Of a stretch of 64,000 nucleotides of DNA, positions 24,483 to 34,540 are shown in pieces. The position numbers and the translations under genes were made by a program. Location of the stretch: the NCBI GenBank assembly GCA_037962975.1, contig CM075675.1, positions 42,764,501-42,828,500 on the forward strand, read 5' to 3'. Numbering within the stretch: the stretch's first letter is position 1; the number at the start of each line of letters is the position of its first letter. A model generated the notes under the pieces. The model made no database searches. It had not been told where the DNA came from and saw only the letters and a list, made by a program, of their open reading frames with translations. This DNA is from Clitoria ternatea (Eukaryota > Streptophyta > Magnoliopsida > Fabales > Fabaceae).

Positions 24483-27413
24483 TGTAACATCCCTGACAAT
24501 TTAGGAAAAATTATGTGTAGTAGGAAATATTATTAATTGTTTTTGAAACTTATTTGGTATTTTTATGAATTATTGGACAATTATGAATAATTAAATATTG
24601 TGAATGTAAATAAAATTATTTAATTGGTTAATAATAAAAGGGGAAGACCGATTAAAGGAGGAGAAGGGTTTGAGGGGGGGAAACGCTTGAGCGAATGGGT
24701 GAAGGAAGGTGAGGTGGTAACCGGTTGGGAAGGTTACCGATTACCCCTGGACTTTAAAAGGCTTCTTTTTTTTCTCTCTCTCTCATTTATCACTCACACA
24801 CGCGAGCTACTGCTTCTCTCCCTTCTTCTTCGTTTACTTCTGTTCCTGTTCATCTTCTTCCTCCTCCATCACTGAGTTGCATGCTCTAGGAGAGGACTCT
24901 ATTTGCATCAAAACCGAGTAACAAGCTCGTTTCCGTGACCGTGGCCTCAAGGTGAGTCCACTGATCCGTTTTCATTTGTGGTTCCTTGTCTCTTTCGTTT
25001 CTCTATTAACTGAGTGGCCATGCATGGCCGTGTGTGGGTCTGTTCTCCACTCCTCTGGTGAGTGTGAGCTCGAAGGTGGTCCTTAGAGTTAAGGATGGTG
25101 CAAAGCTAACGGGTTTTGCATTGTGACCTGTAGGTAGCAGTGAAGGAGCTGGTGCTGCATTCGGAAGAGAGACAGTGAACCCAGAGTTAAGAGGGCGTAA
25201 CCGACACCAGGAGCAGATTATAGAAGCTTGGAACCGAGGTAAGGGGGTGTTCGGGTTATGATTAATTAGAATAAGACATGTTCCGCGTCCGAGTCGTTGA
25301 GCAGTGTGAACATGTTGAGAAAATGTTATTGAATGAAAGTTGTGTATGTTTATACATGTGAGTATGGACACCGATCAGGTGAGGATCGGGTGTGTGTGTG
25401 GCTTATGATAATGATGATTTTGAAATGGTTGATGTTGTGACAATCGGTGTAGTGGCAGTGTGAAGCCGGGCTTGACAAGCAGGTCGCCTGAGTGATGAGT
25501 ATATGTTGATAATCGCCACTCGTGATATGATGAGAAATGTGAATTGTATATGTATGATAAGTAATTGCTATGTGTGGCATGAGATTGGTAATGTTTGTTA
25601 TATTGAGTTACGTATTGTGTATGAGATACTCCGTATACTATTGAGGGCGGGGAGTGGTCGTCGGTGCATTGCACGAGCAAAGAGCGGCTCCTGACAGGCT
25701 TCCAGTAAACGGATTGTATGATTATGATACGTGATTATATGGTGTGGGATGGCCGACGGTATATATAGCCCCTCATTTCTGGCTCCTGTGGTTTTTGTGC
25801 CCAGTTGAGCTACCCAGTGGTCAAGTAGGACCCAGTGGTCGAGGTGGAGAGTCAAGCAGGACTCGGTGAACCAAGCAGGGTTCACGGGGTGTCAAGTAGG
25901 ACCCCCAGCTGAAGGCCGATCCTTTAGTATCTGGATACTAGGCGTCAATTTTATATGAGAGTCAGTTGTGACAATTGATGAATTTAGTATTGTGATGAGT
26001 ATATGATTCATTATACTTTCCGAGTGTTAATGGATATATTGCCGAGTGATTGTTATATTTTCTGAGTGATGTATTATAATTACCGAGTGGTAAATTGGTT
26101 GTAATTGTCAAATGAAAATTTAAATAATTGCTGAGTGATCTGATGTAATTGCCGAGTGTAATTTCATATATTTTCCGAGTGATTGGTTGTATTTGCCGAG
26201 TGTGAATAATTATAATTGCCGAGTATGAATTATTGTACTTGCTGAGTAAGACTTGTCATATTTGCCGAGTGAGATTCGTTGTACTTGCAGAGTGAGATTT
26301 GCCATATTTGCCTAGTGAGAATTGATGAGTATGATGTTATATTTGCCGAGTGCAATTTTATTGTATCTGACGAATGTGAACTGTTATAATTTGCCGAGTG
26401 TGATGGTTATAATTGCCGAGTGAGAAATGCAATAAGTGCTGAGTGTGAATTTCTAAATTTGTCGAGTGTGAGTTGTAATATGTTGGTAATGCAATCGGAC
26501 GGAGTTATATACAAGTAATTTGTTAATTTCCGTTCTAGATTAATTATGATGCTAAACACTCACCCTTACTGTGGTTTTCAATTTTTAGTAACCAGTGACA
26601 GGGAGGAGGTCGGAGCCATGGAGGTGCGCCAAGCGGAGGATTGATGCCAAGGCACCGAGTGACTTTGAATGAATTGTGTAATATGTATATAATGAGTTTT
26701 CCGAGTGTGTGATGCTACATGTTACCTATATGTGGAATTAAATTTTAATCGGTATGCTGATTGACGTGAGTATAAATTCTTGATGTTATTTGATTGGTGT
26801 TTATTTTATGAGTGGATTTGCAGTATTGTAGCATAGTCGATTACCGGGCGAATCTCGCCGAGAGGATTTATTCTTGTCCGAGCGAGGGCTGAGAGAATCA
26901 CTTCCGAGTGAAGAACGAGTTGAGTGATTCTGAGTGAAGAACGAGTAGAATGATTCCGAGTGAAGAAAGAGTAGAATGTTCCGAGTGAAGAAAAAGTAGA
27001 GATTAGAGTGCTTCCGAGTGAAGGCGAGAATGTTTCCGAGTGAGTTATGGCCGAGAGAGCCTCTTCCGAGTGAAGTAAGGTTAGGGTGTTTTCCGAGTGA
27101 TATAAGATTGAATGAACCTTTTCTGAGTGACGTATGGGTAAGCTATTCCCGAGTGAGAGATGACCGGGTGAGAGAATCATTTCCAAGTGAACCCTGACTG
27201 TTTTCTTTCTTCCGCTGTTTCTAAATAACTTTATTTTATTAATGGATGTATTTTGGATCGGTTTCAGTCGGTTATTACTATTTTTAGTATGATTTTATTG
27301 TTTTAAATGTATTTAAGAAAAGTAAATGTTATTTTATATTAAAACCGAGTTGATTTTTATTAAACGTGAAAAATTATTTTGGAAAAATGATTAAATTGAC
27401 ACGGGTCATCACA
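24483..27413 (+). mobile_element. Solo LTR of a Tekay-like chromovirus
   Basis: A 2931-bp insertion from TGTAACATCCCTGACAATT to GGTCATCACA, flanked by imperfect 5-bp duplications ATGCG (24478-24482) and CTGCG (27414-27418). Its start matches the start of the long LTR at 31752 (TGTAACATCCCTG), and both share the CCGAGTGA motif array. It also shares a donor-like CTCAAGGTGAGT (about 24950) and the CACTCACCCTTACTG block (26559-26573). No internal coding region accompanies it, so it is a solo LTR left by recombination. It splits the antisense ORF and is therefore younger than the Tat element. Confidence 0.8.
26035..27185 (+). repeat. CCGAGTGA motif array in the solo LTR
   Basis: About 20 copies of GCCGAGTG(T/A) lie at 26035-26470, commonly 20-23 bp apart (for example 26041, 26061, 26082, 26151, 26174, 26195, 26218). 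A second group of TTCCGAGTGAAG copies lies at 26900-27185, at about 25 bp. All are in the same orientation. Intervening bases are AT-rich and weakly conserved (TTATAATT). Confidence 0.85.
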
Positions 27414-28427
27414 CTGCGAGCAACAACGACTTCTCTGGCAACCCAGAAATAAGGATCTTCAGCTTTACGAGTGAGCCAGTCCACTTGGTCCACGATCATG
27501 TAGGTATCCTCAGGGTTGTTCCTAACGCGGGGAGGGGGGTCCACCGGTATCCATAACCACAACGTGCTCTAAAAAAGGAATGGTCAAGTAAAAGTCAGTA
27601 TCATCCGCGTAGTAATGAACTATGTTGGAATCCACATTCCGGTCAGGGGAGTAGAGCGGTACAGGAGAGTTAGGTGAATGATGGTTGTAAGGGGAGAACT
27701 CCAGGTTTTGTTCACCCTGGAGTCTAGTTCTCACCCAATGGCGAATATCGGTTTAGATGAGCCGTAGATCACGACGAGAAACTTCAACTGGCCTAGAGAT
27801 AGAAGGGTTGGAAATAATTTCCACTGAGTTGTCTCTTGAAGGAACGGTGTTAGATTCAAAGGAAGACATCTAAAAAGAAAATTCTACAGTTAAGAAAGGT
27901 AGATTCTGGTTGTTCTTCGAGTGTGGGCCAGGACGAAAAAGAAAGGTAAGCACGGATGATGGAGCAGAGTTTTAGTAGGGAAAAGGCAAAGTGACGAAGC
28001 AACTAAAATTCACCTGCTTTTATAGATATGGGCCGAAGTTAAAGCACCGCAGGCCCATGGACGAGATAGAATACGAAGCGTCGCGGCCCAGTGAACCAAC
28101 TCATTTGGAGTTTGAGCGACGCAACCGTTCTGACAAGAAGGCGCGTAATGGAAACGCACCAATAATTGGTTGCCAAGTCAACAATCCACGTGCCAAGTCA
28201 CTTTTTCAACGAACAGGCGCAATAAATGCAGCTGTCGGGGCGATATCAGAAAAGTCTAGCTAGTCCGAACATAAAGGGAAAACGATCATCATAACGGTCA
28301 AGTTATGAAAAAATCCTGAGACCCACCATCCCGGCAGTATCACCACCTCTATTGAAGGAATGTCTAGTAAGGTTAAAAACTTAGCTCATTATTGTAACCT
28401 TGTCACAACAACAAGCTAGGGGGCAAA
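27414..28427. other. aORF 5' part, its upstream region and the Tat polypurine tract
   Basis: The N-terminal aORF segment (27869 downward on the minus strand) is followed, in plus coordinates, by its presumptive 5' flank. Polypurine AGCTAGGGGGCAAA (about 28414-28427) abuts the 3' LTR start. Confidence 0.65.
28016..28024 (-). promoter_or_regulatory. Candidate TATA box for the antisense ORF
   Basis: The minus strand reads CTATAAAAGCAGG about 150 bp upstream of the antisense ATG at 27869. This suggests the antisense gene has its own promoter inside the element. Evidence is sequence form and distance only. Confidence 0.45.
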
Positions 28428-29027
28428 TGATCTGGTGTGAATACCGGCCCCACAAACTAGCTGTGCTGGATATTATTAAAATACCAAAAAAGTACAAATG
28501 CTTGCAAAGGTAAGGACAGAATCAAACTGACATTCAGGAATACCGCTATCGAGACTTTTTAGTACGGAATAAATGATGACGATCCTGATCAAAAGTTGCA
28601 AGTGGGCAACTTGTGTTTGCCAAAAGCTGGAGACTCTTCCCCCTGACACAGGTCAAATCACCACTTGAAATTAAGGGAAAGACTATATAAAGAACTCATT
28701 CATTAAGCCATAAACACACTGAGCAAATTATTGAACTACTTACCCTCTCACTTTAAAATTTCGTAATATAGTTTTTCTCTGTTACATCCGTACTGACTTA
28801 AGCATCGGAGTCCCTTTTGTAGGTATACCTCTGGTGTGGTCACGAGGACAACGTCTGGAACTGACCCATTTCTACCTTAAAACACGAAGAGCTTGGTGTT
28901 CCTACTGAACCCAAGTGTATAATACCGTGCTTCCACTGAGACGGTGTAAAATAGTGAGAGGGAGATAAAAGACATTCAACACCGGTTCGGAAGTCAATAG
29001 TCTTGACCCATTACACCAGTCAAATCA
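28428..29027 (+). repeat. 3' LTR of the Tat element
   Basis: 600 bp, from TGATCTGGTGTGAATACCGG to CCAGTCAAATCA, collinear with the 5' LTR with about 50 substitutions and a few small indels. It keeps the TATA-like ACTATATAAAGAACTC near 28682. Confidence 0.92.
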
Positions 29028-29201
29028 GGTATGTTTGGTTTGTAGTTGGGGAAACAGAGTTAGGGAAATGAAAAAATTTAAAGGTTGATATTGATCCTTC
29101 ACGCCGTTTGAGACAGTCAAAACTTTGTTTGACCGTAGGATCTAATTTTGAATTGATCAAACTAGGATTTGACCAACTAGATTAGAAAACCAAACACACC
29201 C

Positions 29202-29970
29202 TAAAATACCTAAAACAAAATTGTACCTTGACAGATACAATTTGGCACTATTCATCAAAAGGCCTTAAATTTAAATAAGATGTTTTAAACTCCCTTTTTA
29301 TTATTTAATTTAATTTAATTTGGACACTACATTTTTATATGAGGAAGAATACATTGTCTTGGACTGTAATCTTGAAACGTTAGCTTACTTCACTCAATAC
29401 TTTTTCATAGAACAAAACAAATATATCTAAAATCGTTGAATTATACAAAATTTTAGATTTATCATGATAGGTATATATCTAGTTTTATAACAAATATTTT
29501 CAAGAATGCTAAAAAAATATATTATTTATTAAAATAAAAATAATAAATAAAGCTGTAAAGAATTCATAAATTATATAAATATTTTAATATTTATCTATTC
29601 AAGAAGGGAATATCCAATTCATGACTCGTAATCCTTATACGGTTAATATTGATAGGTTCTTATTATAATTGACATGAGTAACAGTAACAACAAAAAAGGT
29701 ATTTAGGAGAAATTCTATAAATAAACAATTTATAAATTTTATAAGCTTGTTTTTCACTTAAAATAAAATAACGTATTACATAAATTAGATCATATGAATA
29801 AATATAGATACGTCCATTGTTAAGAGTCACTACCAACCAGTCTTGTAAAAAATTCTAGGATGGCCAACATTTAAGTATATCACACTCTTAATAAGGAAAC
29901 ATGTTTTTAAATTTTTAAAAATAGGTTTTTCTTAGCCAAATATTTCTAAAATAGTTAAATTTGTTTTTGT

Positions 29971-30019
<49 letters not shown>

Positions 30020-31189
30020 ATTGCTTATAAAAGTTTTGAAAGGAATATCCATTATAATGTACTATGCTTATTTATAATTACATTATATTATATTAATAAT
30101 TATTTTAAAGTGATATCAGTATAACACGTGTATATATATATATATATATATTACTGTTAATAAATAAAAAGAGAATATTTTAATAAATTTTAAAAATTTC
30201 AGGAATCAAAACCAACCAAAGATTTTCGTTGAAATATGAAAAATAAATTTAAATATATTTGCATAATTTAAAATTCATTTCACCCGATATTTTTTAAAAG
30301 CTACAATTCAATTTGAATTTGATGCATGCCTAGAAAAACAAGAAGGTGAGAATTAGACTTTTGATATTAATTGTATTTTTATTTTTAGTTTGTTTTATTT
30401 TTAATGATAAAATTAGTTCTGTAAAAAAAATGAGTAGATTAATAAAATTACTACTTTTTTCTCTGGCGAATTAATGAATATGATTTTGGTTTGTAGTTGG
30501 GAAAACGGAGTTGAGTTAAAGTGAAAAATTTAAAGGTTGATATTAATTCTTCACGCCGTTGGAGACAATCAAAATTCCGTTGACACGTATGATCAAAAAC
30601 TTGCTTCTACTTAACGGAGAAAAGCTCCGTTTGAAGTCTTCTCCAAACATGTCAAGTTGAAGGGCACGTGGCGTGTGGCGGATTATTCTGGAATGCCCAC
30701 GTTGAAGTTGTGATTCGTAAAGCAGACAAAACAAACCTCTCTGCTTTCCACTTTGTCATTTATTTACGCACTTAGACTATCCGATTTTCAATATAATTAA
30801 TTAATTAATTCAACCTAATTAAAAATACTACACTATAATTCATGTATTATCTTTGTTATTAATTATTGATAACATTTATATTATTTTTTAATAGTACAAT
30901 GGTAATATAAAAACCATATCATTAAATAGGATCTATTTAATTAGTTTTATCCATATTTTAAATCAATTTTTTTAAAATTTTTGTTATTTGTACTCAAGAC
31001 CGAAGGGAATACCATTTTATCCCAAACTATTTCTTATGTCTTAGCCCCATTCTTGGTTTTAAAATTTTTAAACACCAAAAAAAATTTTAAGCACCAAAAT
31101 CAGTTTTTAATTTGATGATTTGTTTTAATTTATAAAGTTTTGAATTTTAAAAAAATTAAAGTAAAAATTTTATAATTATAATTAAAATT
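29202..31189. other. AT-rich intergenic stretch with microsatellites and a MITE relative
   Basis: No gene is visible. (AT)n runs occur at about 29978-30016 and 30131-30150. About 30486-30735 is related to the split Tourist-like MITE: TTTGGTTTGTAGTTGGG, then AAATTTAAAGGTTGATATT and TTCACGCCGTT occur in the same order as at 29034-29105. It then diverges into an unrelated GC-richer stretch ending near AAAACAAACCTCTCTGC. Confidence 0.6.
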
Positions 31190-31751
31190 ATTTTACACAT
31201 CAATAACCATAATAATATACTAATCATATTAAAAGCAATAATAAATGTCTACAATGATAGTAGTGACAATAAGGGGTAGTGGTGGTTGTGACTGTGGTCG
31301 TGATAGTGGCAGTGACAATGGCGGTGGTGGTGGCAACAATGATGGTGGTGGTCATGGAGTTCATTGTCATCATTACAATAGTGACAACATTTGTGATGAC
31401 AAAAATGTTGATGTTGGCAATGTAAGTAAAGGTAGTGACGATGGAGGTAGTCGTGACGACGGTAGTGTTGACAAAAATAACAATGATGGTTGTGGTAGTA
31501 AGATGGTGAGGATGTGGTAATTGTGAGAACTGTAAGATGGTGGTGGCAGTAGTGACATTAGTGGTTATGGTGGTCATGAGGGTGGTAACGTGGTAATGAT
31601 ATGCGGTGAAGAATGATGTGAAGATGGTGGGAACAATGGTGGTGGTGGTTATGGTGTTAGTGACAATGGTAGTAGGGGTGGTGGTGAAAGGTGTGTTGAT
31701 GGAGGGAATGACAGTGGGGGTGGTGGTAACAATAATGGTGATGATGGTGGG
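31190..31751. repeat. GTG/GGT-rich low-complexity island (left part)
   Basis: Irregular trinucleotide-rich sequence of the type GGTGGTGGTGGCAACAATGATGG, preceded by an AT-rich segment containing TTTATAATTATAATTAAAATTATTTTACAC. It continues on the other side of the Tekay element from 44737. The long open frames it generates on both strands are compositional. Confidence 0.75.
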
Positions 31752-31923
31752 TGTAACATCCCTGTTTTTAGAAGCAATTTTTACCCTTGTAAATTTTAAT
31801 TATGGAGAGTTTGTAAGCAAGAATAAGTCAATATATACCCTGTTGATGGTCTGTAGTACCTCAAAAATGTCATTTTTGCTCATAATAATAGAATTTATAT
31901 GGAATATTAGTGAAATTATGCAG

Positions 31924-32365
31924 AAACCGAGCGAAAAGGGCTCTGTTCCGAGTAACAGAGAAGAATTCCGAGTGAATGGTCAGAAAATCCGAGTAAAGGA
32001 GAAAAATCCGAGTGAAAACATCATAGAAAGGCTCGGTTCCGAGTTGAATGCTTCTTTTTCTGAACGAGACTACACTAATTGGAGTATTCCGAGTGAAAGA
32101 ATGTATAAATACTCATGTTTATGTTGATTTGATGCTTCTTACCGAGTGGAACGTGTTATGGAAGTATTTCGAATGGTTTCGTAAGTGTATGATTAGTAAA
32201 CTGAGTGGAAGAAAGTGGAAGGAGCTATTCCGAGAGAAATATAGAGAGGCTGAACCATTTCCGAGTAAGTCTATAGGTATGACTCCTCTTCTGAGTGAGG
32301 TATCTTCTGAGTAAGTTCGAGTGAAGAGAATCCGAATGAGGCAAGAAGTATTCCGAGCGAAGATT
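31924..32365 (+). repeat. Forward CCGAGTGA cluster in the 5' LTR
   Basis: About 20 exact or one-off copies of TCCGAGTGA in 440 bp, in forward orientation (for example TTCCGAGTGAATGG, ATCCGAGTGAAAAC, TTCCGAGTGAAAGA). The 3' LTR carries the same cluster at about 40761-41202. Confidence 0.88.
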
Positions 32366-33589
32366 AGCTGATTCGCTCAAGCGAATCGGGTTTCGCTCAA
32401 GCGATCCGATGTCTTCTATGTCACATCGGATGGCTGAAGTAAGAAAAGATTTACTTACTTACACCACACCGAATGAGCATATGTGCACACCGGATGGCTA
32501 CTGGATTCGTCCTTACATTAGGAGTTCACACCGGACAGTTCTGAGCCGGTGTTCATCACAACACCGCCCTCTTTCCACAGACGGTGTCCTTAACTCCTTC
32601 ACACACACCGTCCTTCCCTACTTCACACTCAACACCGCCTTCTTGCATGGACGTTGTCCCTCAAATCACTACACACCGCCTGTCACTACACACCGCCCAT
32701 AACTACACTCCGCCTTACATTTCACTCCGCCCTCACTCAATACCGCCTCATCTAATACCGCCCTCACATTGTACTCTGCCCTCACACTGCACTCCGCCCT
32801 CACAAACCCAATACCGCCCTCATGTATGCAATACCGATCTCTTCAAATCCTCCAAACACCTTTTTAATTCCACTTCAGATAGTGGTCAGCCCACTTAATC
32901 ATATAAAACCAAGAATGATTGGCACAACGAACCAATCAAAGGAGAAAGTTTCCTCCATTACAATAACTTTATATATTTTATTCCAATCAAATGCAAAGCT
33001 GACTGTGAAAGGAGTCAAAAGGCTCCATTATTCAACCTAATTCCCCAACCGATGTTTCCACTTAGTTTCCCACTAACTCTCATTATTTAGCCCAGTACTA
33101 TGTCTCTAAGAACACACACATACACGAAACATAACCATAGACATACTTCTGTTATTCTTTCCTCTTCCTGCAAGCTCTCTCTCTCAATTTCTTTCCTCTC
33201 TCACTCGGATTTGAAGCAGGACAGTGAGGGGAACCTCTTTCTTTACATCCAGAAACTTCATTGAGGTAAGGGGGTATATTCTTGGGTGCTCTGTGGGAAA
33301 ACCGAGTGGAGGACAGATTCAGTGTTATGTGAATTAAATGCTTTAATTATATACATATATGTATTTGTTACTAAATGCTTATAATCAGTTTAGAGTTGTT
33401 TGAATAAATGTTATGGTTATCGTTTTATATTTGAATATATGTGTAACTAAATTGATAAAAATATATGCTGGTTGTTGGACTGTGAAGATATTAAGAACCT
33501 GGGTGTTTATGTGAATTCCAGCAAGGATTTATAAAATAGAAGTCGGATTCAGTGAGAATAAGATCGGATTTTATGAAAAACCGACCTGA

Positions 33590-34540
33590 GCATTCGGATA
33601 GAACAATTTACTCGGAAAATTCATTATTTTCACTCAGAAAGTTACTTTCACCCTAATTTTACTTGGTATTTTATTTTATTTCACTCAGAAAAATGTTTCA
33701 TCATTATGTTTCACTCGGAAGACACTTCTGAGACTGATTGTACTCGAAAAACATCCTATTTCTCTTGGACAACTTAGCTTCATTCATGAAACCCTCTCCC
33801 AGTGATTTACCTCGGTAAACAACCTTATTTCACTCAGAGAATATTTCCTTATTCATTTTCACTCGGACAACACTTTCTTAGTTTCAATTTACTCGGAAAA
33901 CAATTTATTTTTACTCAGCAAACAGATATTTTCACTAAAAGAACTCCCTTCAGTTTGATGTAACTCGGCATATAAATTTAATTCACCCAGAAGACCTTTC
34001 CCAACCTGATTCCACTCGGAATCAGGATTATATTACTCGGAAATATACTTTATTTCACTTAGAGACTCATTTTCACTCAGATTTACAAACAATGCTACTC
34101 AGGAAACCATTTTCCTACTGACTTCACACGGATTTATATTTTAATTCACTCAGAAATTTGTTTCACTCAGAATTCAAGATATTTAGTTAAGAAAATTATA
34201 TTTCAGCTTCTGTTTCACTCGGATTACTTGTTAATTTCAGTCAGAAAACTCTGCTCAGTTTATTTCATTCGGATTCATAGCTATCTTATGCGGAAAACTT
34301 ATTTTTCACTCGGATTCAAGCTGTTCCAGTCGGAAAACAGCATTCCACTTCATTTCACTCGGATCCAAACTTATTTCAGTCGGAAAACAGCTTTCCAGTG
34401 TCATTTCACTCGGATTTTTAGTCAGATCGCTTGGAGAACCCTTCTCTGTATGATTCCACTTGGAATCATACTTATTTCACTCGGATTCACCCCTGTTCCA
34501 CTCGGAAAACTCTGTTTTTAGTGTTTTTCACTTGAATTTT
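33590..34540 (-). repeat. Reverse-complement CCGAGTGA cluster in the 5' LTR
   Basis: More than 30 copies of TTTCACTCGGA(A/T)-like motifs (TCACTCGG, CACTCAGA, CAGTCGGA, TACTCGGA) over 950 bp. Between 34216 and 34410 the copies fall at spacings of about 22, 28, 21, 20, 20, 29, 21 and 30 bp, making a super-repeat near 50 bp (34307, 34356, 34407). The matching cluster in the 3' LTR is about 42427-43376. Confidence 0.88.

Larger units (their letters stand above)
22707..27869 (-). pseudogene. Antisense ORF (aORF) of the Tat element, interrupted
   Basis: Read on the minus strand. ATG at 27869 opens a protein with YADDTDFYLTIPF (27640-27600) and AEDPYFWVAREVVVARS (about 27450-27410). It is interrupted by the solo LTR and resumes at 24482 with FTLYALTHDKR, RFLDIAPSQLHPNGRALLLA (about 24265-24206) and, near 24000, ESLFWQDEEGRFKIHTGW. 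The last two regions resemble the plant 'putative gypsy-type transposon' domain (Transposase_28-like) found in Tat antisense ORFs. A GT..AG intron is plausible from about 23761 to 23670. Downstream exons to about 22707 end in an acidic tail rich in D and E. A stop near 27755 and a frameshift near 27560 show it is decayed. Its role in the element is unknown. Confidence 0.7.
15855..29027 (+). mobile_element. Tat-lineage Ty3/Gypsy LTR retrotransposon, complete but decayed
   Basis: A 13.2-kb element bounded by TG..CA LTRs and a perfect 5-bp target duplication GGTAT (15850-15854 and 29028-29032). Order: 5' LTR, gag, protease, RT, RNase H, a second RNase H, integrase, a tandem-repeat spacer, an antisense ORF, polypurine tract, 3' LTR. 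Two RNase H domains and a long region between pol and the 3' LTR holding an antisense gene are hallmarks of the Tat lineage (Retand/Ogre relatives). By hand the LTRs differ at roughly 50 of 600 positions (about 9%), mostly transitions, so the insertion is old. A 2.9-kb solo LTR (24483-27413) is nested inside it. It is not capable of autonomous movement. Confidence 0.9.
15849..29201. mobile_element. Tourist-like (PIF/Harbinger) MITE split by an LTR retrotransposon
   Basis: The left terminus GGGTAT (15849-15854) is separated from the rest (29028-29201) by the 13-kb Tat element. The remaining copy starts GGTATGTTTGGTTTGTAG because the 5-bp duplication GGTAT was copied. The right end is AAAACCAAACACACCC, whose reverse complement GGGTGTGTTTGGTTTT matches the rejoined left end. 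TAA flanks both sides (15846-15848 and 29202-29204), the usual PIF/Harbinger duplication. The MITE itself is about 175 bp without the insertion. Confidence 0.82.

Noticed and set aside
24624..25885. Several open frames of 75-120 codons in the solo LTR
   Set aside because: No recognisable domain; they lie in LTR leader sequence and overlap on both strands.
31224..31577. Open frames on both strands in the GTG-rich region
   Set aside because: Low-complexity trinucleotide DNA lacks stops in several frames; the products are T/I/V- or G/D-rich with no domain.
32409..32898. Pro/His/Ser-rich open frames in the Tekay LTR (also 41246-41735)
   Set aside because: They arise from the CCGCCCTCA array just upstream of the putative promoter.
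34228..34521. 97-codon open frame in the Tekay LTR (repeated at 43066-43359)
   Set aside because: It is a translation of the CACTCGGA motif array and has no coding features; presence in both LTRs only reflects LTR identity.
26035..34540. Regularly spaced CCGAGTGA copies as a CRISPR-like array
   Set aside because: The core is only 8 bp and degenerate, spacers vary, the arrays lie inside plant LTRs, and there are no associated genes.
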